Source of the DNA: Podospora bellae-mahoneyi
Lineage: Eukaryota > Ascomycota > Sordariomycetes > Sordariales > Podosporaceae
Reading direction: 5' to 3'
Assembly: GCF_035222275.1 (NCBI RefSeq)
Contig: NC_085883.1
Coordinates: 62,001-126,000 of the forward strand
DNA length: 64,000 nucleotides
The first letter of the stretch is position 1, and every line of letters starts with the position of its first letter. A program made the position numbers and the translations under genes. Below the pieces are notes generated by a model. It saw only the letters and a list, made by a program, of their open reading frames with translations, was not told the origin of the DNA and did not search any database. Below, piece after piece: positions 11,375-23,417 of this stretch.

Positions 11375-13841
11375 ATGGCGTGCCCTCACGTCTCATCAGC
11401 CAGTGCGTTCTCCCCTCCTCGATGATGTTGTCTCTTGTGCTGTGATCACTGACCAAGCTCCCTCGACACGTAGACCTCTCCAAGCCAGGGCCATCCGACC
11501 CGGTCTACCGCGAGGACTGCACACAATGTTTTGACTCCATCGACGATCCTGCAGGCCTTGACGTCTGCCTCAAATGCTTCAACGGTGGCTGCCCTGGCGA
11601 CCGCAACCATGCCAAGCTCCACAGCACCTCTCACGGCCATCCTTTGGTCGTTAACATTCGCCGCACCCGCAAGGTGATTGAGCGAGATGAGCCACCGCTC
11701 AAGATGTCCAAGCTGGCCATCGCCGCCGAGACGGAAGCCGATCGATACGAGACCAAGACCACGGTGAAATGTCTGGAGTGTGGCCTCGACGAGCTCGACA
11801 AAGAGGATCCTGCCATCGGCCCCATCGTAGACAGCGTCATGAAGGCGAACACATTTTCTCAGAAGGAAGAGGTTAAGGCTTGGGAGCAGGAGATGACCAG
11901 CTGCGAGCACATTCTGACCTTGCAACAAGATCCACCAAAGCAGATTGAGTCTCAGGATCTAGGCCATTGCTCCAAGTGTGACTTGAAGGAGAACCTTTGG
12001 CTGTGTCTACAGTGTGGCGCCCTGGGCTGCGGACGCGCTCAGTTTGGTGGCGTTGGTGGAAACTCCCACGCATTGGCGCACTCTCAAGAAACCGGCCACG
12101 GAGTTGCCGTCAAGCTTGGTTCGATCACCCCTGAAGGGACTGCTGACGTCTACTGCTACACATGCGACGAGGAGCGTGTTGACGAGGAACTTGGGGCTCA
12201 CCTTGCCAACTGGGGCATTCTCCTTTCGGAGCGTCAAAAGACGGAGAAGAGCCTGACCGAGATGCAGATTGAGCAAAACCTTCGATGGGAGTTCTCCATG
12301 ACAACAGAAGACGGCAAGGAACTGACCCCCCAGTTCGGCCCTGGCTTGACGGGTCTGAAGAACCTGGGAAACAGCTGTTACCTGGCCAGCATTATCCAAT
12401 GTTTATTTGACATTCCTGCTTTCCAAGAGCGCTATGGTGCAGGTGTCGGACCTCTTCCCGACGTGCTCAACCCTGCCCAAGATCTTGAGACCCAGCTGCG
12501 CAAAATCGCGGATGGTTTGCTGTCGGGGCGATACTCCAAACCAGAGTCGGACATCACCGTGTCGGAACACTCGCCCGAGGTTCCTCACCAGAAGGGCCTT
12601 CAGCCATCGATGCTCAAGCACCTTATCGGCCGGGGCCATGCCGAGTTTTCCACAATGCGCCAGCAAGACGCGTTTGAGCTGTTGCAACATGTTATCAAAC
12701 TCATCACCCGGTCTAAGCACCCGTCAGGCCTCCCGGACCCCACCCAGTCAATGCGCTTTGTTCTTGAGCAGCGTCTCCAGTGCCTGAACTGCAAAAAGGT
12801 CCGGTACAGCTCCAACGAGCAAGACAGCATCTTTATCGACGTACCACTCGAAAAGCTGCCAGCCGAAGAAGGAGAAGAGCCCAAATACAAGCCAGTCACA
12901 TTGAAGGAGTGCCTCGACAATCTCACAGCCACAGAGGTGGTTGAACTTGGCTGTACCGCTTGCAGCAACAAGGACGGCTTCTCCAAGCGCACCTTGTTCA
13001 AGACCTTCCCCGAGGTGCTCGTGGTCAATGCTCGCAAGATGGCGGTTGTCAACTGGGTCCCTGTAAAAGTAGATGTTCCCGTGCTTGTTGACGATGAGCC
13101 CTTTGCCCTGGACAGCTATCTGTCCAAGGGTCAGCAACCGGATGAGGAGGCGCTGCCAGAAGACGAGGCTGCCGCGGCAAGCAACGTTCCGGCATTTGTT
13201 CCGAATGCCGAGGCGCTCGCCATGTTGGAAGGCATGGGCTTCCCGCGGGTTCGTTGCGAAAAGGCGCTGCATGCGACCGGTAACTCGGATGCCAACTCAG
13301 CTATGGAGTGGCTGTTTGCGCACATGGAGGATCCCGACATCGATGTTCCTGTTTCTCTTGGTGGCGACAGCGGATGTGCCAGCGCGGCGGATCCTGAGAA
13401 GCTGGCCATGTTGGAAAGCATGGGACTTGGTGGGCCACGAGCAGTCAAGGCGCTCAAAGAGACCAATGGAGATGTTGAGCGCGCTATTGAGTGGCTTTTC
13501 AGCCATCCGGACGACGGTGGTGCGGTGGATGAAGAGGAAGCGGCGGCACCGGCTGACGACAAGAAGGGGGCAGGAAGTGCAGAACTTCCAGCCAACTTTC
13601 AGTTGCAGTCTATTGTATGCCACAAGGGCACAAGTATCCATGCCGGGTAAGACTTTCTACCACCGGCTACGTTAATAAAAGTATACTAACCACACGCTTC
13701 AGGCATTACGTTGCCTTTATCCGCAAGAAGCTCGGCGAGCAGACCTCGTGGGTGCTGTTCAACGATGAAAAGGTGGTCAAGGTGGAGGATGTGGAGGAGA
13801 TGAAGCAGTTTGCCTACGTGTACTTCTTCAAGCGGGTTTGA
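11375..13841 (+). CDS. UBP14: ubiquitin carboxyl-terminal hydrolase 14 (USP5/isopeptidase T type)
   Basis: Disassembles free polyubiquitin chains to recycle ubiquitin. Exons 11375..11402, 11474..13646 and 13703..13841 give 779 aa. The N-terminal Cys/His-rich region (MACPHV, then CTQCFDSIDDPAG) and a second cluster (CSKCDLKENLWLCLQCGALG) form the zinc-finger UBP domains that hold the free ubiquitin tail. The catalytic Cys box GLKNLGNSCYLAS has Cys311. Two UBA domains (MLEGMGFPRVRCEKAL and MLESMGLGGPRAVKAL) sit between about residues 580 and 690. The His box GHYVAFIRK has His735 and is made only after splicing of intron 2. Domain order and length match the family. The first exon is very short (28 nt) but restores the conserved N-terminus. 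Confidence 0.96.
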
Positions 13842-14180
13842 GAATTTGCGAGCGTTTGTCGTAGAGTCGGATTGACAGACGCGACACAGCGATTTGAGGA
13901 ATACGAGCGGGACCATAGATAGCATGGAGACTTGGACCAGCGAAGCATGAAACGGAATGCTTCTTCTGAAATGGATGCGCAATGATTTGCTGTATCTTGT
14001 TCTTTTTGGCTAAAATAAATGTGAGTGTCTGGTTTAGCACAACAACAGAGGTAAATAAATAAAAACAAAGACCATGTTTCCACCTTTCCCAGTACTCCCA
14101 ACTCCTTGGCATCCCTAATCAGCGCTGGTGGCCAATGCAAAGATAGAATGCACTGCCCCTATGTTTGCCCATGGCAAATC
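13842..14180. other. convergent 3' regions of UBP14 and MAD2
   Basis: Tail-to-tail spacer with A/T-rich stretches suited to 3' UTRs and polyadenylation. No gene is seen. Confidence 0.45.
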
Positions 14181-14982
14181 TCACTCCACCAACCGATACG
14201 AGACCAGCGTCTCGACCTTGTGGTTTGCCGTGCTGAACCCTCTCAGCTGTACCTTTTCCGCGTCCTTGATCTCCTTGGCATCGCTGTCCCCCCACTCGAC
14301 GGGCACCTCGCTGTCAGCATCAGCATACACCAGCACGTTGAAGGTGCAATTCCCGCTCAGCTGCGGCAGGAACGTGACGCTCGCAGTGATCTGTCGAAAA
14401 ATCGCCGCAATTTCCTGTTGGATCTCAGCTTCGGTCTTGTCCTTTTCCTTCTCGGTCGCTGTTGGCCTCTCCTCCCCTGTGTTTTCGTCCCCGATCGGGG
14501 TTGATGTTTTTGACTTGGATGATGAGGACGCCTTCTTGAAGATTTGTACATCAAACTGCCACCGCTCCACATGTTCACCGGTGTCTTTGTCCGTGATGAC
14601 AATAACGAGCTTGGAGATCTTGCCGCCGAGCATCCACTTGTCGAGCTGGGACATGATTTTCTTGATGTAGGACCGGACCTGGTCGTCCGAGGACACGAGC
14701 ATGTTGAGGCCGTATTTTTTGACAGCGGAGAAGTCTTCGGCAGGATAGACGCCGCGTTGAAAGAGGATAGTATGGATGGAATATTGGAACTGGGTTAGAA
14801 GAGACAACGATTAGTTGGGGCACCGCTGGAAGGGGGCATATGCGGGTGGGAGGGGGTCGGCGGCGACGAACAAATTCGGCGACTAGTTTGGCGGAGCCTT
14901 TGAGGGAGAGCTTGTGGACTTTGGATTTGTCTCTGTCGCCGCCTGCTCTGGAAGAGGAGGACCTTTTGGGAGGGGCCGACAT
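14181..14982 (-). CDS. MAD2: spindle assembly checkpoint protein Mad2 (HORMA domain)
   Basis: HORMA protein that binds Mad1 and Cdc20 to hold the anaphase-promoting complex until kinetochores attach. Exons 14872..14982 and 14181..14789 give 239 aa. The join yields KLSLKGSAKLVAEFFQYSI, then the typical ILFQRGVYPAEDF. Later blocks include RQITASVTFLPQLSG and a C-terminal seatbelt segment ending HKVETLVSYRLVE. Two oddities against the usual length of just over 200 residues: a Ser/Arg/Lys-rich N-terminal extension of about 22 residues, and a Ser/Lys/Glu-rich insert of about 25 residues after WQFDVQIFKK. The donor is GTTCGT, weaker than most here, but no other join keeps the domain. Confidence 0.94.
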
Positions 14983-15509
14983 GATGATGGTTAATGGCTG
15001 GTTGTCGCTGTCGTGAGGAAAGTCGATGTCGTTGGTGGTGATGATGGTGCGTTATCTATGGGTATGTGGTGTTGAGGTGGTCGCGGCCAGCTGTGTTTAC
15101 TTTTGGGTTGTAGAGAACAGCGTTGTCAGGGGTTGCGCGGCCGTTTTTGGCGGGGGAAGCGCGCCGAGATTTAACCGGCTGTCACTGTGGAACCCTACTG
15201 CCAGCGCCAACAAAAACGCATGCTTTTCGCTGTAGCTGTAAACCCAAATCACCAAACCAAACAACCTTTATAACAGCTCACAGTCTCTACCCACCCAAAG
15301 GATTCAAACAGCATGGCACGTTTTCTTTCTTTGTCCCGTTCCTCTGTTTTGACAGGGGCCCACATTCACAATGAAGCCTTCTGTGAGCCGCCTCACCATT
15401 ATGTTTGGCATTTTATCTTTAGCATTTTCTTTTTTTGTTATCTCCCTCTGTCTCTCTCATCACTTGGCCCTGTTTGGGTGTGGGACCTGCTTGAATTTCT
15501 ACCCCTATA
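14983..15509. promoter_or_regulatory. promoter region of MAD2 and upstream flank of the next gene
   Basis: Between the Mad2 start and the first coding-like frame of the plus-strand neighbour. A short frame at 15371 encodes a hydrophobic peptide (MKPSVSRLTIMFGILSLAF) but has no supported continuation. Confidence 0.35.
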
Positions 15510-18301
15510 ATGTCGGACACTCCCTGCCTAGTCATCCATGGACATCTGCTGTGGTCGACACTTGAGCTCCTTCTATTCCGCAAGAGACAAGTTCAAACAC
15601 AACTCAAAGAGGCTATCCGTCGTCAAAGTCCTACAACACACACATCCCCACTAGAAAATTCTACCAAAAGAAGACGATTCTCTTGATCCAGAGAATTGGC
15701 ACATTTATCTCTTGAGGCAGAGATATCCTGCAAACAGCTGGATCTTCGATCTCTTACTCGCCGATCCTGACACCCAGATCTGGAAGCTTTCCCTTGTGCT
15801 ACTGAGCTTTTCCGACTGCGAACCCGAGGAACATTGGGTGTTTGGTCTGTCGGGAATCATTTAGCCCAACCCCCAAGGACTACCTGGATCTAAGACCTTG
15901 GGGTTTCGTTCGCCTTCCGGACTGGGGATCTGATGACGAGCCGTTGCAACTCATGTATCTCGACCAAAGCGCTGTTCATGACCGGGTGTTTCTAGAGAGA
16001 AGTGACTTTGATGACCCTGCGTTTGTCCAGTTCGTTCCGGAGGGCGCGAAACCAGAAGCCGTCACATCTGCGTCGCCATCCAGTAGCGTTCTTTTGAGTC
16101 ACACAACCAGTTCTTCCTCGTCAGCTCCCATTACACCAAGTCTTGGTAACTCTGTTCAATCTGTCTCACGCTCTCCCTCCGCCCCAGAAAGTCCAGATAG
16201 CCCTCGTCTTAACACATCAGGCCTTTTTGCTCCGCGTCCAACAAGTCCGACTAGTCCCCCATTTCCATCGGATCTGTTCTCTTTTCTTCTGAACAATCTC
16301 GCCCGCCTTCGTCAATTAATCTTCGAGACAGCACTTGAACAAAGCTTTACAACTCTTCCATCATTCGTATCCAATCTTTCTGTCTTTCTTCCATCAACTC
16401 CTGCCGACCCTATTTCATCCGCCCCCGTTACACCTCCGCCAGCCGGTCCAGTTACTTCTACGCCATCCAGCCTGGATGCTCCTCTTCGATTCTTTATCAA
16501 GCTTTTCGCTTCTTCCACATCAAGCCCCACTCCCCCAACACAGTCTTCTTCACCAAGTCACGACAGTCCAGTCGACCCCGCTCCGTTGAGTGTCGATACC
16601 CCAAAGCCAAACACCAAGGCTCCAATGCCAGACCCCCCGGGTTCCCCTGACCCAGCTGAAGATGTCACGGTTGATGATTCTCCCCGAGGCAGGTTCTTGC
16701 TATCCTTTGTTAGATTGGCAACCTCCTCCATCCGACATAATGGCACTCATCTCCTGTCGGAACTCAAATTCAGGCTGCCGGTCTGTCATACTCTTCATCT
16801 ACTCACCATCCAACCCGTTTTTGTAGAGTTGGCGTCACGCCTTCTCGACACGGGAAAAGCACTGCTTCCGGAGGCCGCACGCCTCCTCCTTGTATATCCA
16901 GGTTGGGAGGTGGTCATAGATTCCGTCAAGATGGTAGAAGAGATCATGGCCGGGCCTCTTGGCTACGCCCTCCTAAGTACGATTCTCCAGGTTTCATGGG
17001 GTACGCGGCACTTGAGGCTTCGAAAGCGGCACTATCGAGTCTTGACCACATGGCGAGTATGGTTGGGAGTCATCTTTGTGTGTTATATCCCAGCGTCAAA
17101 GGCTGGGAAGGCACAGAGGCGAGGACGCGTTGGGCAGGTCGTGGTGCAACCGGGAACCCGCTTTGGATTAGAGAGATCAGAGCATCGTCTTTTAACAGCT
17201 GCGTCTCATGCAGGCACAACTCTGGGCCGTTTCCTTTTCCCCGTGATCCAGAGTGTGCAAGCTACTTTCGATACATTACGGACAGGCACAGGTTTTATAC
17301 CGACCGAAGAGGGGATGCCCGACCAGAACCCCCCCCTTCCTCCCGGCTTCACCGCAAGGTCAGCTTCATCACATTCGCCCCACCCTCCAATATCATCTCC
17401 AAAGGACGCGCAATATCTTGCTACGCACTGGCTTCCTGTCAGGGAGGAGACACTCAGAGTCCTCCGTAAGAGACGGAGCCTCTGGACGAAGACCCGGAGC
17501 CGGTCTACCACCCAGGAGTCACCCTCCTCCCCAGTGTATGTTGAGATTCCGAAGAAGACAGTGAATCCAGAGGTGCATGCAGTGGAAATATTCCTAGACA
17601 TACCGCATGGCATGCCAGGTGAATGGCCATCCCATCACACCCCCTCTCGTAATAGGAGACGCACCCCTCCACCCCCTATCCCAGTCTCGCCTGGCACTGT
17701 CAAAGTGAGAATAACCGGTCCAAAGCCGACATCAACATCCGACTACATCATCGCACTTCCTGAGACCCCTCCAGGTCGTGGCCGTCCTCCTCCACCTGAC
17801 CGTCAGCCCACAAAGCTCAATAGAGAGGCTGGCGAGGAAGCAGGAAAGACGCCAACGTCAACAGGTAATGAGCCACAGAAAGGGAATCGTCATGGTACCG
17901 GGGCCCTATCGACACCTCCGCATCTCACACAAACACGTCCGCCCAGCCCCTGGACTGGGCCAGGTTCAAGCACAGAGTGGAATCAAAGCCACTTGACTGC
18001 GGATCAAAGGATCGTGCTGCTGAAGTATGTGGCTGGGGGCAGGCCGAGAGTATTTCATGAACTTGTTGGCCCTGGTGAGAGTATTGAAAAGACTGACGAC
18101 GGAATTGGCAAGGGTACTGGCAAACCTGACGATCCCACGCCACTACCCAACAAGGAGAAAGACCGATTGGACTTGTGCAAACAATGGGACGCCTGGGCTC
18201 GTACCTACGAGACACGTGGGGACTTTCCAGCACCACCAGATGATGTACCTGTGTACCGTCAGCAGAACATACCACCAGATACCGAGGGCTTGATCATATG
18301 A
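15510..18301 (+). CDS. unrecognised Pro/Ser-rich protein, 5' end unresolved
   Basis: I do not recognise this family. The main frame is open to 18301; its first in-frame ATG is 15953 (782 codons), but coding character starts earlier. It has long Ser/Pro/Thr-rich stretches (about residues 70-240 and 480-680), two hydrophobic segments in the middle (around LLSTILQVSWG and VWLGVIFVCYIP), and a C-terminal charged part without low complexity (DLCKQWDAWARTYETRGDF). Upstream, a different frame from about 15655 to 15860 also reads like protein (PENWHIYLLRQRYPANSW), and a third starts with ATG at 15510. An intron from about 15590 to 15654 could link the first two. No canonical intron links the second to the main frame, so a frameshift, sequence error or unusual splice is possible. 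Function unknown. Confidence 0.5.
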
Positions 18302-18884
18302 GCCACTGCGTCTTTTTTGCCAAGATGCTCCTTTTTTCTTTCTTTTCTTTACAAAGACTTCTTCTTTCATGCTACCCAGTTGGATAGATAGTTGTGGTCA
18401 CGGGTCAGTTGTAATGTTCTCAGGTCAAGTGTGTGGATGGACGAGGCAGGTACCCAACCTCATGTGTTCAAATCAGATTTAGGTACCAGGTAGCTTCTCA
18501 TGTTTACTTTGCCCCTTGAGTGCCCTGTGAGGGGAGAACTGATTCGTCCCTAAAAACGGGAAGGAACTGAGATCCGGAGTTCGGCTTCATCTTCCCGTTG
18601 CTTGTCGCTTCGTCTCACCAGACAACGGTGGAAGAGTGGACTTCTGGCGGTGGTGAGGTGCAGCCGGATATATTGGGTAGGTGGTCATTTCCACAACTTC
18701 AAAACAATTTCTTCAGTTGGGGCGATGGTGCCAGGGCACGGCATTATGAATCTAAACTACGCTCAGATAGTGTGGTATACATGACGTTGTTGGCACAGCG
18801 ATGCTACCGGGACAACTCGGTGCAAAAACAAAAGGAGTATAGTTGGTGAATTGGAAAAGGACGAGTACGGCGCCACATACAACA
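18302..18884. other. convergent spacer
   Basis: 3' flanks of two convergent genes. It holds an AGGTACCAGGTAGCT motif near 18480. Nothing else is recognised. Confidence 0.4.
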
Positions 18885-20564
18885 TCAATAGTTCGAGTTC
18901 TGTCTCCTTGGTCTTCTCACACTCGGGGGCTTGTTGATTCTTACCACCGTTTGTCCAGGCGCCGAAAGATCAACATATTGCGGCCTGTTATTACGAGTCG
19001 TCGCGGGAGGTGTGTCTGGCACGCTGACTGGCGGCGTGGGAGGTGGTGGCATAGGCCATACCATCTGTGCCGGGTTGAGGATGGCGCTCAAAGCACTGGT
19101 GGTGCTGACGCTGCTGACGCTGCTGGCTCGGTTCATATGCGCGCCCGATGCTGCGTGGGCTACGTGAAGGCCTCCTCCGGCGTTGGATGGGGGGACGTAT
19201 TGTGAACTTCCGGGATAGCCTGCTTGAGTAAGGGGGCCTGGTTTGGAAGGAGGAGCTTGGTAGTACTGAGAGCGGACGGGATACGCCGAGGGAAGAGGAG
19301 CTGAGCCAAGCACGCTGGCGGGCATGGCAGGTGAGAGGGGAGAGACGGGCGATGGAGTGAAGGCGTTGCTGTTTCTCGTCGACTCTCTGGTGGGTGATGA
19401 TACCCGGTTGGCGCGCAGGTTGGTGTTCACAGGGTGCAGTGTTGGGGCGTTCGTGGGTTGCTGCATCGGTAGCTGATCCTGCCGTTGAGAGTTACGTCTC
19501 GCGGCTCCGGCGGCCGACACGGAGCCACCAGCACCTCCTGCGATTAAGGTCTTGTCCATACCTTCAGCTCCATGAGCGCTGACGGGATAGGAGCTTCCTG
19601 GTCTGCCATTGAACTTCTCTACTACCCTTTGAAGGGCCTGTGGCTTTTTCTTGCGAAGGAAAAAAATAAGAAGTGCAACCAGGGTAAGGAGACCAAGCAA
19701 GCCAACTTAAAACCGTTAGTCAAGGAACAGCATGATACCAAACTAGATAAACTTACCAACGATACCAGCAATGGCGCCGCCACCCAGCCCACCATTTGTT
19801 GACAAACCATTATTGTTAGGCGTCCCCGGTGAGTCAATTGTGCCGTTCGTCGACCCAGGAACGATGTGTCCTCCATTTCCCTCGTTGCCTCCAGATCCTA
19901 CGCTGCCTCCTGGTCCCAAACCTGAACCTGATCCCGGTCCACCACCCGCTGAACCGCCGAAGCCAGCAGTCGCGCCATCCTGTCCACCTCCTGAAGAACC
20001 TTGCCCCCCCGGAAACTGGTCGTCGGGTGTAGGGTCTAGAGGAGCGGACCCCACGAGCGGGACAAGGGTTGGCGATGATGAGTCTTGTTGACCTCCCCCT
20101 GCCTGAACCCCGCCTCTATCCGTTGCTGTTGGTGTGCCCTCATTAACTTTATCTGTTGCACCCCCATCCGCCGGTCTCCGTGTCGTTGCCGGCTGCTGCT
20201 GTTCTGGTGTTGTTGCTGGGTTGTTTGCTACCGCCTTTGCTGTTGTTGGCGTCGGTGCTGGGGACGACTGAACAGGCGCTGGTGCCGGAGCCGGAGCCGG
20301 AGCCGGTACCGGGGTTGGTGTTGGAGAGGTTTTTGGCGTTGGAGCGGGTGTCGGCGAAGGTTTTGAGGTCGTTGTTGGTCTACCATTGAACCATCCTCCT
20401 CCTCCTCCTCCACCACCACCACCTTTTGTTGTCCGACTAGAACATCGAGGATCCCATGGATACCATTTGCACCACCAGTCCCAGTTAAACCCTCCTTGCC
20501 TTGCACGTAAGTGATTGTGGTGTCCAGCGTGGCTCCCGACGTGATTTCCACCGTGGATATGCAT
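18885..20564 (-). CDS. mucin-like single-pass membrane protein, possible cell-wall sensor
   Basis: Two exons, 19757..20564 and 18885..19705 (51-nt intron), 542 aa from the ATG at 20564. The ectodomain starts His-rich, then FNWDWWCKWYPWDPRC with two Cys, a run of about ten Gly, and a long Pro/Thr/Ser then Gly/Ser-rich stalk. Splicing creates one transmembrane helix (GLLGLLTLVALLIFFL) followed by RKKK and a cytoplasmic tail of about 250 residues rich in Ser, Pro and Asn. This layout resembles fungal wall-stress sensors and other mucin-like receptors, but there is no WSC or other named domain. No signal peptide is visible at this start; an upstream ATG at 20715 encodes MLVTLLSLVCCS, which could be a separate signal-peptide exon. 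Function is inferred from architecture only. Confidence 0.72.
20395..20424. repeat. CCT/CCA trinucleotide repeat encoding polyglycine
   Basis: About ten consecutive triplets, read on the minus strand as Gly codons within the membrane protein's ectodomain. Length variation between strains would be in frame. Confidence 0.8.
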
Positions 20565-21551
20565 TGCTATGAGTCGTTGACGCGGTCGTCTTTTCTACCT
20601 TTTACCATCATCCCTCTTCCAAACAACCGCACTTTGGCCAAAGGAGTGATGCCAAATGTGGACGGTGCTGTTCTACACAACTGCAGCAAACGAGTGAAAG
20701 GAGTGTGACGAGCATGACCCAAGTAGGTGGGAAGCAGCCTTGGGATAAGCAGTGAGGGGATGCAGGGCTTTGACTGACAACGCGACGTCGGGTGATATCG
20801 GTGCATCAAGCGAGTCCGCCAAGGCCAGAGAGGCTATTCCGAAAGGAGGGCGTGTTGGCTTGGCCTGCATGGCTGCTAGGGTCGGGGTGATAACGGGGGT
20901 GTGGTACCCTTGTATCGAGAGCGGTACCTGCAGGACGCTTGGCCTGAAGAGGGAGAGCACTGACAATGGCATTGCACATGTGAGATTGGTGAGATTGACG
21001 GGACAGGGTCTGCAGATGCACCGGAAGGGGACAAATGCGCGCAGAGGGCGAGAATGCTGCTGTGAGGCCCGGGAGATGCAGTGAGCATCGCACTCACGTG
21101 AAGATCTGTGGGAGATGGACGATAACCAGAGTTCGGATGTGGTGTTTCAGTTCTTGATATCACCCTGTGTTGGCGCAATGGTGGGGATGTGGCGGTCACC
21201 TTCACGGCCCATAATCCGAACCACTCCCCGCTACCGAGCTGAGGTAGGAACTAAGCCGTACCGAGCACTAGGTAGTCGATCAGAAAACAGCAAAAAGTGA
21301 TGGATGACAAAACAACTGGGGTTGCATTTTCTTGATGGTGGGGATTTTGAGACGGTCAATCAACTGAATACAAGGTAGCGCCTATAAAGTGGTAAATACC
21401 TAAATGAAACTCTATTTTGTTTTTCATCTACACCATAAGAAGCTATGTCTGGGCAAGTAGTATAAAAGCCAATCTAATGTCACCCCCAACCACATGTTAT
21501 AAGTTCCTACGTCTTCAAGTCTAGGTCTCCAGCCGATCTCGGTTCTGCCTA
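20565..21551. other. intergenic region upstream of the mucin-like protein
   Basis: May include a 5' exon or UTR of the membrane protein (see the upstream ATG at 20715). Minus-strand frames between 20800 and 21200 are open but motif-free. No other gene is supported. Confidence 0.35.
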
Positions 21552-22769
21552 TTAGAAACCATGCTTTCTCAGGAACTTGACGGTATCTGTCATCAACTGC
21601 TCCGCAGTATCATGATACAAGATGAGATGCCCCGTTTCTGGATACACCTTCACATCATACCCCGTCGCCTCTGGAAACTTCCTATACAGATCCCAAGGCT
21701 GATGTTTGCAGTACTGCCCGCCACAGAATGTCGAGTCCTCTGTTGAATTTTGTTAGCACGGTGAATCAGTCACGTCGTTCGGAGCAAACTCACGATCTCC
21801 GATGCCCAAAAATACAGGGCCTCTGTACTCTGGCGCGTCAACAAGGTGATAGGTAAATGTGATGGCCGCTCCCAGACTGTCGAAGTCTCTCGTCAACCAG
21901 TCGTACTCGACAATACCCTCTTCATAGCTCCCCGCAAAGCAGGCAGCCCTCCTTCCTTCCCTGTTGGCCTGGGTCTGGTAGTACGGCTCCAAATGTCCCC
22001 ACTTCTCGGGGTCAATTTGCTGAGCTGGCCCTTGCAACCCAGCCAGGAAGGCGGGATAGATCCATGTCGCGTCCCAAGAGATGCCATGCAGTACTACAGC
22101 GTCAGAATCATCCGGATGCTGTAGGGCAAGGGAGTTCGCAACAATGGCACCGATGCTGAAGCCTACGAGAGCGACTTTGTCCCATTGTCGGTTGCCAACC
22201 ACGCTTGTCTCCTTGAGTTGTCGAATAACGGAGTGGGCTGTCTCGACGTAGACTTGGGTCTGCGATTCGAGCAATCCGTCGGGAAAGGAACTATTGCCGT
22301 TACCTGGGAGGTCGATGGACAGAGTGGGGTAGCCCTCGACTTGCGTCATGCGGCGCACCCAGGAATAGGATTCGGGTTTGTAGGCCACGTCCCACATGTT
22401 TTTGTTGAAGGTCGCGCCGTGAATTAAAAGTTGGATCGTGTCTGAGGCGGCCACAGAGCTAGCGGGCTCGCAGTACCGGGCAGAAATGTTGTAAGTGTTG
22501 GTCACGAGGACTTGGCGTGTAGCAAGGGCGTAGAGAACCTCGGCCGAATATGCCGAGGTCTCAAAGTCATGGTGAGGGACGGTCGAGGTTACTGGAACGC
22601 TGAGACTAAGATCGTGACATGTTGGTTGTTGCAGGGAGCGGATGGCCGAGGCCAGCATCAGAGGAGTGCGGCGCATGGCTGGTGTGAAGTGGGCACGAAA
22701 GGGGTTCAGGGGTATTGTGGGTAAGGTTGGTCGTGCTTCAGGGTTAGGGTGGCAGCGGTTGAACAGCAA
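21552..22769 (-). CDS. alpha/beta hydrolase, possibly secreted
   Basis: Exons 21794..22769 and 21552..21739 (54-nt intron) give 387 aa from the ATG at 22769. An alternative start at 22676 (MRRTPLMLASAIRSLQ) would place a weak signal peptide at the N-terminus. The fold shows LLIHGATFNKNMWD (oxyanion loop), LSIDLPGNGNSS, the nucleophile elbow VALVGFSIGA, and, only after splicing, ETGHLILYHD with the likely catalytic His. Spliced Cys residues (STFCGGQYC) suggest an extracellular enzyme. Such fungal hydrolases act on esters or lactones; the substrate is not evident. It lies beside two other predicted secreted proteins (a 208-aa protein and an FAD oxidase). Confidence 0.86.
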
Positions 22770-23417
22770 GTGTCTTCTTCGGCAGTTCTAGCGTGTTTAC
22801 GGCGCGGGTTTAATACGAGTTGTGCTTTCCATAATTGATTGTACGGGCTGGCATCAACGAGCATTGGACCGGAGTTCTGTGGTGGTTCTATTGATCATCG
22901 CATTCCCCTGAACGGGGATAACGAGACCCTGCGGCGGTCTTTACAGGACCCGACACCCTGGGTCAGGGTAAGTCCGACAATTTTGATGTCATGTTGCATA
23001 CCAGCCGTTGCCGATCCTGCAGGTCCCTCATCCAGCCGCCCTGGGGCAAGACATTCCTCCCTCTCTCACGCACCGAGATGAAAAAACAGGGAGACATGCT
23101 GGGCGCCAAGTGTCGGTCTTGATTCTATGCAACCCCCGGGGAACTTGGGAACTTTCCCGCTGAAATGAAAAATTGAGGGGGGGGGGTGGGGGGGAAGGGT
23201 CTTCGATGATGCTAACACTAGCTACATGTAGCCAATAGCACAATTTTCGAGCAGCACAGAAAATCGACTCACAGCTCAAATCAAAGGCGCCAAGAGCACA
23301 TGCTAAACCAGAATTTTGTTTGCTTTAACCTGGGAAGCCGTGGTTCCTCCTCTGCATCTAATGTTGAAGCTTTTCAAGGTACATGATAACCAATCCATCA
23401 TCCCGCTCTCCAGTCGC
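22770..23417. other. intergenic region with G homopolymers
   Basis: Promoter of the hydrolase and 3' flank of the next gene. A run of ten G, one T and seven G lies at 23177..23194, a possible G-quadruplex former on the plus strand. No gene is seen. Confidence 0.45.
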
